A stretch of DNA of 64,000 nucleotides from JAFGHJ01 sp964525555 (GTDB lineage: Bacteria > Hydrothermota > UBA3072), in contig CAZGHN010000003.1 of the NCBI GenBank assembly GCA_964525555.1, positions 62,001 through 126,000 on the forward strand. Direction: 5' to 3'. The number at the start of each line of letters is the position of its first letter. The stretch's first letter is position 1. The position numbers were made by a program, and so were the translations under genes. Below, piece after piece: positions 8,019 through 14,073 of the stretch. The notes under the pieces were generated by a model, which had not been told where the DNA came from, made no database searches, and saw nothing but the letters and a program-made list of their open reading frames with translations.

Positions 8019-8822
8019 TCATTTCCAGAATATTTTGGTTATTGTAAGGATGCCTAAAAAAATTGTAACATACCCTATAATAAATTTCATTTTTCTTTCC
8101 CGGATTTTTTTTACAGTTATTGCCGAAAGAGGTGTAGAAAGAGTAGCGCCTATGAAAAGAGGCAAGGCAAGTTTCCATTCTATATTACCTTTTAATAATA
8201 GGTATAATATGAAACCTATAAGACATATAATTCCTTCTGCAAGAGAAGTACTTCCTACCGAATTCTTTGCCCCTCTGCCTGTTACTACTTGGCCTCCGGT
8301 AACGAGAGGTCCATAGCCTCCGCCGGAGACTCCTTTGTTGAATCCACTCAAAATTGCGATAAAACTAAAACTCTTCCAATTAAATTTGGAAGGTCTGTTA
8401 ATTTTAAATAATATATACGCACCAATGAAGAAAATCATAAAACCGATGTAAAGATTTAAGATTATTTTTGGAACATTCAGAGAAAAGAAAACCGCAGAAA
8501 TAACCCCTAAAACACCTAATACCGTTAAAACATATGAAACTTTAGCGTCCTCCGAATTCGGAAGATACCCCAGAAAACGCAGCCTGCCGGATACAATTTT
8601 CCTATCTTTACTAAAATCAAAAGAAACATTACCATACCTGTGATGGAAAGCCGCCGACAAAACACCGGTTACAAATTCCGAGAAAAGAATAGCAGGAACT
8701 ACCTGCAAGGGTTTAAATCCTATAAGGAGCAAAAGAGGGGTTAGAGTGGTCCCATATCCCATACCTAACGATGAATCTACATACTCGCAGATAAAAGCAA
8801 ATGACGCGTATAAATAAAACAT
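8019..8822 (-). CDS. TauE/SafE (DUF81) family membrane transporter
   Basis: A 267-residue polytopic membrane protein with two half-repeats typical of TauE/SafE exporters. The first begins with YVDSSLGMGYGTTLTPLLL and the second with LSGFNKGVSGGGYGPLVTG. About eight hydrophobic segments can be counted. The family moves small organic acids or sulfur compounds such as sulfite, sulfonates or sulfoacetate; the substrate cannot be predicted here. The start at 8822 was chosen because a GGAGG ribosome site lies four bases upstream; an alternative start at 8840 would sit before that site. A promoter with a palindrome overlapping the -10 box precedes it. Both neighbouring genes are unrelated, so it is probably monocistronic. 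Confidence 0.85.
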   Translation of the reverse strand: MFYLYASFAFICEYVDSSLGMGYGTTLTPLLLLIGFKPLQVVPAILFSEFVTGVLSAAFHHRYGNVSFDFSKDRKIVSGRLRFLGYLPNSEDAKVSYVLTVLGVLGVISAVFFSLNVPKIILNLYIGFMIFFIGAYILFKINRPSKFNWKSFSFIAILSGFNKGVSGGGYGPLVTGGQVVTGRGAKNSVGSTSLAEGIICLIGFILYLLLKGNIEWKLALPLFIGATLSTPLSAITVKKIRERKMKFIIGYVTIFLGILTITKIFWK

Positions 8823-8862
8823 AAAACCTCCGCTTAGCAAATTGTTTATATATTAATACTAC

Positions 8863-8902
8863 AATCGTACTACGATTATATTCCAATTTTAAAATTTGTC
8901 AA
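8863..8902 (-). promoter_or_regulatory. Promoter with a 7-1-7 palindrome over the -10 box, for the TauE-type gene
   Basis: On the minus strand TTGACA lies at 8902-8897 and TATAAT at 8880-8875, spacer 16. A perfect inverted repeat, AATCGTACTACGATT, spans 8863-8877 and overlaps the -10 element. The position suits a repressor site. The regulator is not identifiable from this window. Confidence 0.65.
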
Positions 8903-8928
8903 GGGGGTGGGGTGGTGTTGCGCACCAG

Positions 8929-9196
8929 TAAATTAGTTAATTTGTTGATTGGTGTGAATTAGGGATTGTGCCGTCGTAATTTTTGAATTTTGAATTAAAA
9001 ATTTAATCAAAAAATCTGTGTATATCCGTGTGAATCCGTGGCGATATTAGGATTTAGGATTTGGGGGTTAGGATTTTGTAAAAACAAAAACTACAATAAC
9101 TACATGTTCTACATGTGAAAAATAGGGTAGTGGGTTGGGTTTTTAAACAACAAAGTATAGTTTTTTTCTCTGTGTTTCTCTGTGTTCTCTGTGGTT
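8929..9196. repeat. Spacer filled with short-period repeats
   Basis: No gene was found between 8903 and 9228. The spacer has AAATTAGTTAATT-type repeats at 8929-8953, a 10-nt-period block at 9014-9041 (TCTGTGTATA, TCCGTGTGAA, TCCGTGGC), ACTACA-type repeats around 9092-9116, a G-rich tract followed by TTTTAAACAACAAA at 9141-9154, and CTCTGTGTT units at 9168-9195. The order of G-rich tract, TTTAAACAACAAA, T-run and periodic GTGTT block recurs in other spacers. Confidence 0.6.
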
Positions 9197-9228
9197 GAAA
9201 TTAGTTTTTGGGAGTGGGGGGTGGTCTT

Positions 9229-9441
9229 TTAAAGATAGCCGAGTTTTTCAAGGCGTTTTTTTATGAGTTTTACTTCTTCCGCGGATAGATCTTCCGTATC
9301 TGATTTTTTTAATGCGGCAAGATCTCGCAGTATGTATACTACGAACTCGTTAACGCTGCTGAAGCCAGTATTTTCTATTATTTTTTTAAGTTTGTTGTAC
9401 AGGGGTCTCGGTATTTTTAAGGTAACCTTATCGCTTTTCAT
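9229..9441 (-). CDS. Ribbon-helix-helix (CopG/Arc-like) small DNA-binding protein
   Basis: A 70-residue protein. The N-terminal strand KVTLKIPRPLYNKLKKII, followed by two helices with TGFSSVNEFVVYILRDL, is the ribbon-helix-helix pattern; the C-terminal part is a short charged helix ending in KRLEKLGYL. Such proteins bind DNA as dimers and may be regulators or antitoxins. No toxin gene is adjacent, so an antitoxin role is not supported. The promoter's -10 element ends six bases before the ATG and there is no ribosome site, so the message is probably leaderless. It lies divergently from the lipoprotein operon at 9606, whose operator it could in principle bind; this is speculation. Confidence 0.8.
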   Translation of the reverse strand: MKSDKVTLKIPRPLYNKLKKIIENTGFSSVNEFVVYILRDLAALKKSDTEDLSAEEVKLIKKRLEKLGYL

Positions 9442-9447
9442 GTATAT

Positions 9448-9475
9448 ATTTTAAGCTTTAATTCGGTTAAGTCAA
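9448..9475 (-). promoter_or_regulatory. Promoter predicting a leaderless mRNA for the ribbon-helix-helix gene
   Basis: On the minus strand TTGACT lies at 9475-9470 and TAAAAT at 9453-9448, spacer 16. Only six bases separate the -10 box from the ATG at 9441, placing the expected start of transcription at or next to the start codon. Confidence 0.55.
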
Positions 9476-9539
9476 GCACCTTGATTAGCGTATCGGTAAA
9501 TTGGTAGATTAGTAAATTAGTAGAAAGGCGAAAAAGGGG

Positions 9540-9585
9540 TTGACAAATTTAGAATTATGAGTATATTACTTTATATAACAGAGTA
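9540..9585 (+). promoter_or_regulatory. Promoter plus operator of the three-lipoprotein operon
   Basis: TTGACA at 9540-9545, 16-base spacer, TATATT at 9562-9567. The last T of the -10 box starts the near-palindrome TACTTTATATAACAGAGTA at 9567-9585. It differs at only two positions from the perfect palindrome at 2947-2929, which holds exactly the same place in its promoter. Confidence 0.75.
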
Positions 9586-9605
9586 CTTTGTAGGGAGAAA
9601 ATATA

Positions 9606-10310
9606 ATGTTTGAATTGAGGGTTTTTTTAAATATTGCTAATTTATTAATTTTTTTCGTTCTTTTTTGTGGTTGTGGTGGCGATAGTCTTATTCGGAAAGA
9701 GGAGAGGCTGGTTGATCGGGAGCCGCATCCTTTACGAAGTGAGCTGGATGTTAGAGTTGTCTCGCGTGATGAGAAAGGATTTTCTTTGTTTTCTCAAATA
9801 AGAAATATTGCCTTTGTTAGAGATTCTGTAGAATTGAAAGAGTTTTATGTGCATGGTTCGGAGGAGGAAAGTGATGTTATGGCTTTTTTGGGTGCTGGTA
9901 TTGGATTGGCTGGTATGGCTTGGGGGTATAGATATGCGAAGTCTGGTAGTTGCTTGTATGATGGGGTTGATAAAGTGCTGCCGGGTTGTATGTTTTCATG
10001 CTTTTCCGGTCTTTTGGGTGCTGCGATGGTTAGTGAAAGTGGTTCTCAGGGAGAAGAATTTATTAAAGTTTTGCCTGGTTATATAAAAAGAGATACTGTT
10101 TGTGTTGACAGTATTTCTCTAATAAGGCAGAAGATAAAGGTTGAAGTAGGGAATTCAGATTTTGAAAAAGTTTTTTATACGGATGAACATGGGGCTATTG
10201 AAGTAAAATTTGATGAAATTCTTTCGGATTCTACAGTGGTAGATTCTTTTTTTAATATTATAATTCGTTATTATGAGATGGCGGATACTGTGGAGGTTAG
10301 ACGTTTATGA
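9606..10310 (+). CDS. Lipoprotein, first of three tandem paralogues
   Basis: A 234-residue protein with a short basic/hydrophobic signal and lipobox-like FCGCG near residue 22. It shares the family blocks seen in the solitary gene at 3098: an early RKEERLVDRE-like stretch, a glycine-rich hydrophobic middle (FLGAGIGLAGMAWGYRYA), VCVDS, and the C-terminal FEKVFYTDEHGAIEVKFDEI followed by YYEMADTVEV. The ATG follows an AGGGAG ribosome site. Its last four bases overlap the next gene (ATGA type), so the operon is translationally coupled. The family is unknown to me. Tandem duplication with strong divergence suggests diversification of an exposed or partner-binding surface. Confidence 0.75.
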   Translation: MFELRVFLNIANLLIFFVLFCGCGGDSLIRKEERLVDREPHPLRSELDVRVVSRDEKGFSLFSQIRNIAFVRDSVELKEFYVHGSEEESDVMAFLGAGIGLAGMAWGYRYAKSGSCLYDGVDKVLPGCMFSCFSGLLGAAMVSESGSQGEEFIKVLPGYIKRDTVCVDSISLIRQKIKVEVGNSDFEKVFYTDEHGAIEVKFDEILSDSTVVDSFFNIIIRYYEMADTVEVRRL

Positions 10311-11014
10311 AAACTTTGAAAATATTGATTTTATTTGTTGTTGTTTTATTTGGATGCAGTAAAGAATATCTTGCCCGTACAGAAGAAGAATTGGTTGGCC
10401 AGAAATGGAGTGTTCTAGATACCAAAATCGTTTCTCGGGATAACGAGAATCTCTCTTTAAATATTCAGGTTAAGAATTTTGGCAGAATTTTAGATTCTTT
10501 AAAATTAAAAAAATTTAATGAAAATCAGGTCGAGAAAAAACAAGGTTTTAAAAGACAAGATTATCTAACTGCTTGTATTATAGGTGGTTGTATGTTGGGA
10601 GTAAGCGCTTGTGTCTATGGTTATTATGGATGGGAGCTTATCTGGGGGTATGACCTGTCTATGCCGGAAAGATGTTTGCTTATTGGTCTGTTACCATCGG
10701 AAGTTATTGCATATGTATATCTATGCAAAAACCTTTCAAAATCTGAAGAATTTGATGAGAAAGTTTTGTCCTATGCTTTAATAGATAAGGTGTGTCTGGG
10801 GAGCGCTGTTGTTTCAATTGATAAAATAAAGGTTAAAATAGAAGATATGGGTTTCGAGCAAACATATTTTACCGACGAATATGGAAATATTGAATTGAAA
10901 ATTGATGAAATAATCCCGGAACAAACAGAAAAAAATTCTGTGCTTAATCTCATAATTCAATATGAAAAATTGGTTGATACTGTGGAGATAAATATTATGA
11001 AAGCGGAGGATTAA
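10307..11014 (+). CDS. Lipoprotein, second of three tandem paralogues
   Basis: A 235-residue paralogue of its two neighbours. The signal peptide ends in a lipobox-like VLFGC (Cys17), followed by SKEYLARTEEELVGQKW, which matches the YLADREDRLLGQ block of the gene at 3098. The central hydrophobic part is ACIIGGCMLGVSACVYGYYG, and the C-terminal domain has FEQTYFTDEYGNIELKIDEI and YEKLVDTVEI. The start ATG overlaps the previous stop. The next gene begins directly after this stop codon. No catalytic motif is visible. It is probably an outer- or inner-membrane lipoprotein; sorting cannot be read in this lineage. Confidence 0.75.
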   Translation: MKTLKILILFVVVLFGCSKEYLARTEEELVGQKWSVLDTKIVSRDNENLSLNIQVKNFGRILDSLKLKKFNENQVEKKQGFKRQDYLTACIIGGCMLGVSACVYGYYGWELIWGYDLSMPERCLLIGLLPSEVIAYVYLCKNLSKSEEFDEKVLSYALIDKVCLGSAVVSIDKIKVKIEDMGFEQTYFTDEYGNIELKIDEIIPEQTEKNSVLNLIIQYEKLVDTVEINIMKAED

Positions 11015-11734
11015 ATGTACAAATTTAAGAATAATTTTAGAATTATTATTATGTTTATGTTTATTTGTTTTGTATCGGGGTGTAGTGAGAAGTATGTTGG
11101 TTCTAGGGATGGAGGGTTGCTTGGCGAGGATATTGTTGAGTCCTGGGAGAAATTAGATGTTAAGTTTATTGATCAAGATGAGGAAGGTTTTTCATTGAAT
11201 TGTCAGATCATAGACCTTGTTGAAGTTAATGATTCCGTGAGGCTTAGTATTTCGGAACAACAAGATAATAGTATAAGGAAAAAAAGAGTTGGCGTATATA
11301 AACTTTTAGGTGGCTGTGCAATTGCGGGTTGCGCTACTCTGGCCGCATTTGATGCTGCGTATGGTGAGATGGTTGATCCGGCTGGTGGTAGTGGTTATAA
11401 TTTGGCTACTTGTTATGGAGTCGTTGGAGGGGTTGGAGCTTTGTTTTTTATTGTTAGTGGGATTTTGGAATTTACCAAATCTGACGGGGCGAAACCGTAT
11501 TATATTCGGAAAAGACAGGTATGTATTGATAGTACGCCATTAAGAGACGAAGAGGTAAAAATTATGCTTGAAAAGACAGTTTTCGAAAAAACATATTATA
11601 CAGATAAGAATGGAAATATAGAATTAGAAATCAAAGATATAGTTCCTGAGCCAACAGAAGCTGATTCCGTACTTAGGCTTATAGTTCAATATGAAGACAT
11701 GGCTGATACTATAGATGTTAAATTTAGAGAGTAG
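11015..11734 (+). CDS. Lipoprotein, third of three tandem paralogues
   Basis: A 239-residue member of the same family. The signal peptide ends at lipobox FVSGC (Cys23), followed by SEKYVGSRDGGLLGEDIVE. The centre is glycine/alanine-rich and hydrophobic (LLGGCAIAGCATLAAF). The C-terminal domain contains VCIDS, FEKTYYTDKNGNIELEIKDI and VQYEDMADTIDV. The ATG directly follows the TAA of the second lipoprotein. The conserved C-terminal half, against a variable middle, suggests that the C-terminal domain carries the shared function. Downstream is a convergent spacer holding a dispersed 96-base repeat. Confidence 0.75.
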   Translation: MYKFKNNFRIIIMFMFICFVSGCSEKYVGSRDGGLLGEDIVESWEKLDVKFIDQDEEGFSLNCQIIDLVEVNDSVRLSISEQQDNSIRKKRVGVYKLLGGCAIAGCATLAAFDAAYGEMVDPAGGSGYNLATCYGVVGGVGALFFIVSGILEFTKSDGAKPYYIRKRQVCIDSTPLRDEEVKIMLEKTVFEKTYYTDKNGNIELEIKDIVPEPTEADSVLRLIVQYEDMADTIDVKFRE

Positions 11735-11752
11735 ATTAGGATTAGTAGATTA

Positions 11753-11848
11753 GCGGGAAGGCAAGCAAGAATTAAGGATTAGTAGTACAGCAAGAAGTAA
11801 AGCGAGGATTAAGAAAAAAGACTTACCACTTAATCCTTAATCCCTGAA
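11753..11848 (+). repeat. Dispersed ~96-bp intergenic repeat, copy 1
   Basis: This copy aligns with the reverse complement of 48199-48295 over its whole length with roughly 80% identity by eye. Shared blocks include AAGGATTAG, GGATTAAGAAAAAA, ACTTACCACTTAATCC and TAATCCCTGAA. GGATTAAG near the left end and CTTAATCC near the right end are complementary, so the element can fold. It lies between convergent genes. Confidence 0.7.
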
Positions 11849-11886
11849 TTTCTCGTCTTTATTACTTCTAATCCAATTGTGTGGTT

Positions 11887-12762
11887 TCATAAACAAATTT
11901 CCCGAAAATTACAGTAATTACAAATTTTCTCATTCGTAGTTTTCTTAAAATTTTCCTTCGATACAGGAATATTTTCAGAAACATCCTCACAGAATGAATG
12001 CATTTCTTCGGTTTCCTTCTGTACAGTATGTATGAAGTTTTCGATCTCGTAGTTTTTAAACTGCATTTCTTTTTCCCTGTAAGTAGGGTCGAGGTATGCT
12101 GAAATTGCTACGAAATTTTCGGGTTTATTTTTGAAATGATATGATGCCCAGCAAACGTAACCCATTAATTGCTTATTATGTTTTTTCCTGTCCTCTTTTC
12201 CAGTTTTCCAATCGATTATGTAAGTTTTTTCATCGAAAGGGAATAGAAAATCAACTTTGCAATATGTTTTCATACCGTCAAGCCTAAATTCTCCATAACC
12301 AGGAGGTTCAATGATCCATTTATGCTTATTTTTTACTGCTTTTTCTTTTATCCAGTTAAATCTTTTACTGTTTAAAAGGTTTTCGAGATTCTTTTTTGTC
12401 GAAGTAAGTAATTTATTTTTATCGATTTCTTTCGTTTCTTCGTTATAGACTTCTGTAAATGTATTGTTATTGCAGTATTTTGCTATTTCTTTTTCTGTAA
12501 ACTTCAAAAAACGTTCCCGGTTAACTGTGCGCTCGGATTTTAGAAGTCTTGTAAGCAGGGCAGCTATAACATCGTGAGTCACTATTCCAACTGCGAGGGG
12601 AATTGAGGTTAAAGCTTTTAATTCTTTTATTTTGTATTCTGAATAATCTGAGTCGTATTTTGGATAGTAGGAATAAAAATATTGTCTTCGACATAATTTG
12701 AAGGTGTCATATCTGCTTAGCGACCATCCTAAAATAGGTGTATATTCGAATTTTTCAATCAA
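11887..12762 (-). CDS. PD-(D/E)XK (RecB/Cas4-like) nuclease with a C-terminal iron-sulfur cysteine cluster
   Basis: A 291-residue protein of the RecB-type nuclease superfamily. Visible elements, in order, are WSLSRYDTFKLCRRQYFYSY with one cysteine, GIVTHDVIAAL (conserved His), the acidic and lysine active-site residues in VDFLFPFDEKTYIIDWKTGK, a Gln/Tyr motif HNKQLMGYVCW, and C-terminal cysteines in ICNYCNFREICL. The single N-terminal and three C-terminal cysteines match the 4Fe-4S arrangement of Cas4 and AddB. I chose the TTG at 12762 because GGGG lies six bases upstream and a promoter (12813-12786) overlaps the longer ORF, whose ATG is at 12819 without a ribosome site. No cas genes or CRISPR array are nearby, so a general DNA-repair or phage-derived role is as likely. 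Confidence 0.78.
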   Translation of the reverse strand: MIEKFEYTPILGWSLSRYDTFKLCRRQYFYSYYPKYDSDYSEYKIKELKALTSIPLAVGIVTHDVIAALLTRLLKSERTVNRERFLKFTEKEIAKYCNNNTFTEVYNEETKEIDKNKLLTSTKKNLENLLNSKRFNWIKEKAVKNKHKWIIEPPGYGEFRLDGMKTYCKVDFLFPFDEKTYIIDWKTGKEDRKKHNKQLMGYVCWASYHFKNKPENFVAISAYLDPTYREKEMQFKNYEIENFIHTVQKETEEMHSFCEDVSENIPVSKENFKKTTNEKICNYCNFREICL

Positions 12763-12785
12763 TTTAAACCCCTTTTCTTTATTGA

Positions 12786-12813
12786 ATTCTAAGGTATATG
12801 TGAAAAATGTCAA
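12786..12813 (-). promoter_or_regulatory. Promoter of the RecB-like nuclease gene
   Basis: On the minus strand TTGACA at 12813-12808 and TAGAAT at 12791-12786 are 16 bases apart. The predicted transcript would begin near 12779, inside the longest ORF but just before the GGGG ribosome site of the TTG start at 12762. Confidence 0.45.
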
Positions 12814-12861
12814 TGGCATAGTAAAATGAAATATTAAAAATTAAAAAGCAAAATGATTTTT

Positions 12862-13051
12862 TTAGCCACAGATTCGCACAGATATTCACGGATTTTCCCA
12901 ACCCCCCAAGTATAATTATATTTTTTTAAAAACAACAAAGAAAAATTTTAATCTTTTTATCGGTGTTCATCAGTGTAAATCCGTGGCTAATTATGGGTTG
13001 CGGGGGTATTAAACAAAAAATCTTTTTAAATCTGCGTTTATCTGCGTCCAA
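12862..13051. repeat. Composite intergenic element: inverted pair of GTGTT-type periodic repeats plus a third block
   Basis: The left arm (12862-12894) reads in reverse as TCCGTGAATA, TCTGTGCGAA, TCTGTGGC. A CCCCCC tract, an AT-rich stretch and AAACAACAAAG follow. The right arm (12958-12988) has TCGGTGTTCA, TCAGTGTAAA, TCCGTGGC. A third block at 13029-13050 has TCTGCGTTTA and TCTGCGTCC. It fills the divergent spacer between the nuclease and the next promoter. Confidence 0.65.
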
Positions 13052-13079
13052 TTATTTGGGGGGAGGTGTGTTTTTTGGA

Positions 13080-13108
13080 TTGACAAAAGGCTAATTTTCT
13101 ATTATAAT
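13080..13108 (+). promoter_or_regulatory. Consensus promoter, probably leaderless
   Basis: TTGACA at 13080-13085, a 17-base spacer and TATAAT at 13103-13108 match the sigma-70 consensus exactly. An ATG begins seven bases later at 13116, where transcription would be expected to start. The promoter could also serve the DUF2914 gene at 13348 through a 230-base leader. Confidence 0.75.
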
Positions 13109-13115
13109 CACAATT

Positions 13116-13235
13116 ATGAAAAAGGCAGATCGTTATTCAAAGATAGATTTATATTTTAAAAGTATTAAATTTGTTTATAATAAATACTCTCTTTCTACGC
13201 CCTTAGTTAGGAGAATGCCAAACTCCGTAAATTGA
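13116..13235 (+). CDS. Possible leaderless 39-residue basic peptide
   Basis: An ORF starting at the predicted transcription start of a perfect promoter. It encodes MKKADRYSKIDLYF... and ends in RRMPNSVN, is rich in lysine and arginine, and has no hydrophobic segment. No family is recognised. It could be a small protein, a leader peptide for the DUF2914 gene 113 bases downstream, or simply the 5' part of a noncoding leader. The only support is the promoter position and the open frame. Confidence 0.35.
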   Translation: MKKADRYSKIDLYFKSIKFVYNKYSLSTPLVRRMPNSVN

Positions 13236-13347
13236 GTCCCCCATGTTTAAAAGCCCATTGACTTTTTGGTTTGCTTACAAAAGTGGTTTTTTAATTGTTG
13301 AGTGAAAAGTTTAGGTTATGTTAAACAAAGGAAAATAGGAGGAAAAT

Positions 13348-13941
13348 ATGTTTAAAAAAACCTTGTTTGTATTGATGAGTATCCTGATGATTTCAGGAAT
13401 TTGTTTTGCCCAGGAAGAGCCGGTCGAAGAGTCAATGGAAGAACCGACTGCTGCTGAAGTAGTTGAGGCACCTACATTGACACTGGAAGATATCCAGATT
13501 TGTACTGCTATCGAGGATAGGGAGCCTTCAGGTGCTGGTACGGTTTTTTCTAACGATTTGGAAAAAGTATACTGCTTTACGAAAATTGTCGGAGCCGCAG
13601 ATACTACATCTGTAAATCATGTATGGTATATGGGCGGTGAGCAAGTAGCGAGTGTAAATTTACCGATCAAGTCTGCTTCCTGGCGTACATGGAGTTCAAA
13701 GACGCTTGGCATGAGTTTAGGTAAAGGGCACGTTGAAGTAGTTACAGAAGACGGTAAAGTATTAGGAAAGGCTGAATTCGAAATAAAGGCAGCTGAGATG
13801 GAAGAAGAAGCTGCGGAAGTCGAAGAGGCCGAAGAAGAAATAAAAGAAGCGAAGGAAGAGGTTAAAGAGAAGGTTAAAGAGGCCGAAGGAGAAATAAAAG
13901 AGGCGAAGGAAGAATGTAAAAAGGAAGTCGAGAAAGAGTAA
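13348..13941 (+). CDS. Secreted DUF2914-domain protein with a charged coiled-coil tail
   Basis: A 197-residue protein with a signal peptide cleaved after ICFA (about residue 21). An acidic, proline-containing linker leads into a DUF2914-like domain (about residues 48-150) with the family features TAIEDREPSGAG, VYCFTKIVG, NHVWYMGG and SWRTWSSKTLG. The last 50 residues are almost only Glu, Lys and Ala with heptad-like spacing (KEAKEEVKEKVKEAEGE), which should form an extended helix or coiled coil. DUF2914 proteins are exported proteins of unknown function. The start has an AGGAGG ribosome site and the gene ends at a good intrinsic terminator. Confidence 0.82.
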   Translation: MFKKTLFVLMSILMISGICFAQEEPVEESMEEPTAAEVVEAPTLTLEDIQICTAIEDREPSGAGTVFSNDLEKVYCFTKIVGAADTTSVNHVWYMGGEQVASVNLPIKSASWRTWSSKTLGMSLGKGHVEVVTEDGKVLGKAEFEIKAAEMEEEAAEVEEAEEEIKEAKEEVKEKVKEAEGEIKEAKEECKKEVEKE

Positions 13942-13962
13942 AAGCTAATTAATGCTTATATG

Positions 13963-14005
13963 AAAGCCGTGGACTATTATATATTTCACGGCTTTTTTAT
14001 TTTTG
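13963..14005 (+). terminator. Intrinsic terminator after the DUF2914 gene
   Basis: AAAGCCGTG at 13963-13971 pairs with CACGGCTTT at 13987-13995, loop 15 bases, followed by TTTATTTTT. The U-tract is on the plus strand, so it serves the DUF2914 transcript. Confidence 0.85.
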
Positions 14006-14073
14006 AAATTTGATTTGTGATTTTGTTATTTAATATTTAATTTTTGAATTTGATAGGGGTGGGTTGTTAGGGG

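Noticed and set aside
9014..9195. Possible CRISPR array
   Set aside because: The repeat units are only 9-12 bases, contiguous and degenerate, with no unique spacers of constant length and no cas operon; the RecB-like nuclease at 11887 is not evidence for one.
9229..9441. Toxin-antitoxin pair involving the ribbon-helix-helix protein
   Set aside because: No small partner ORF overlaps or abuts it; the nearest gene is a divergent lipoprotein operon.
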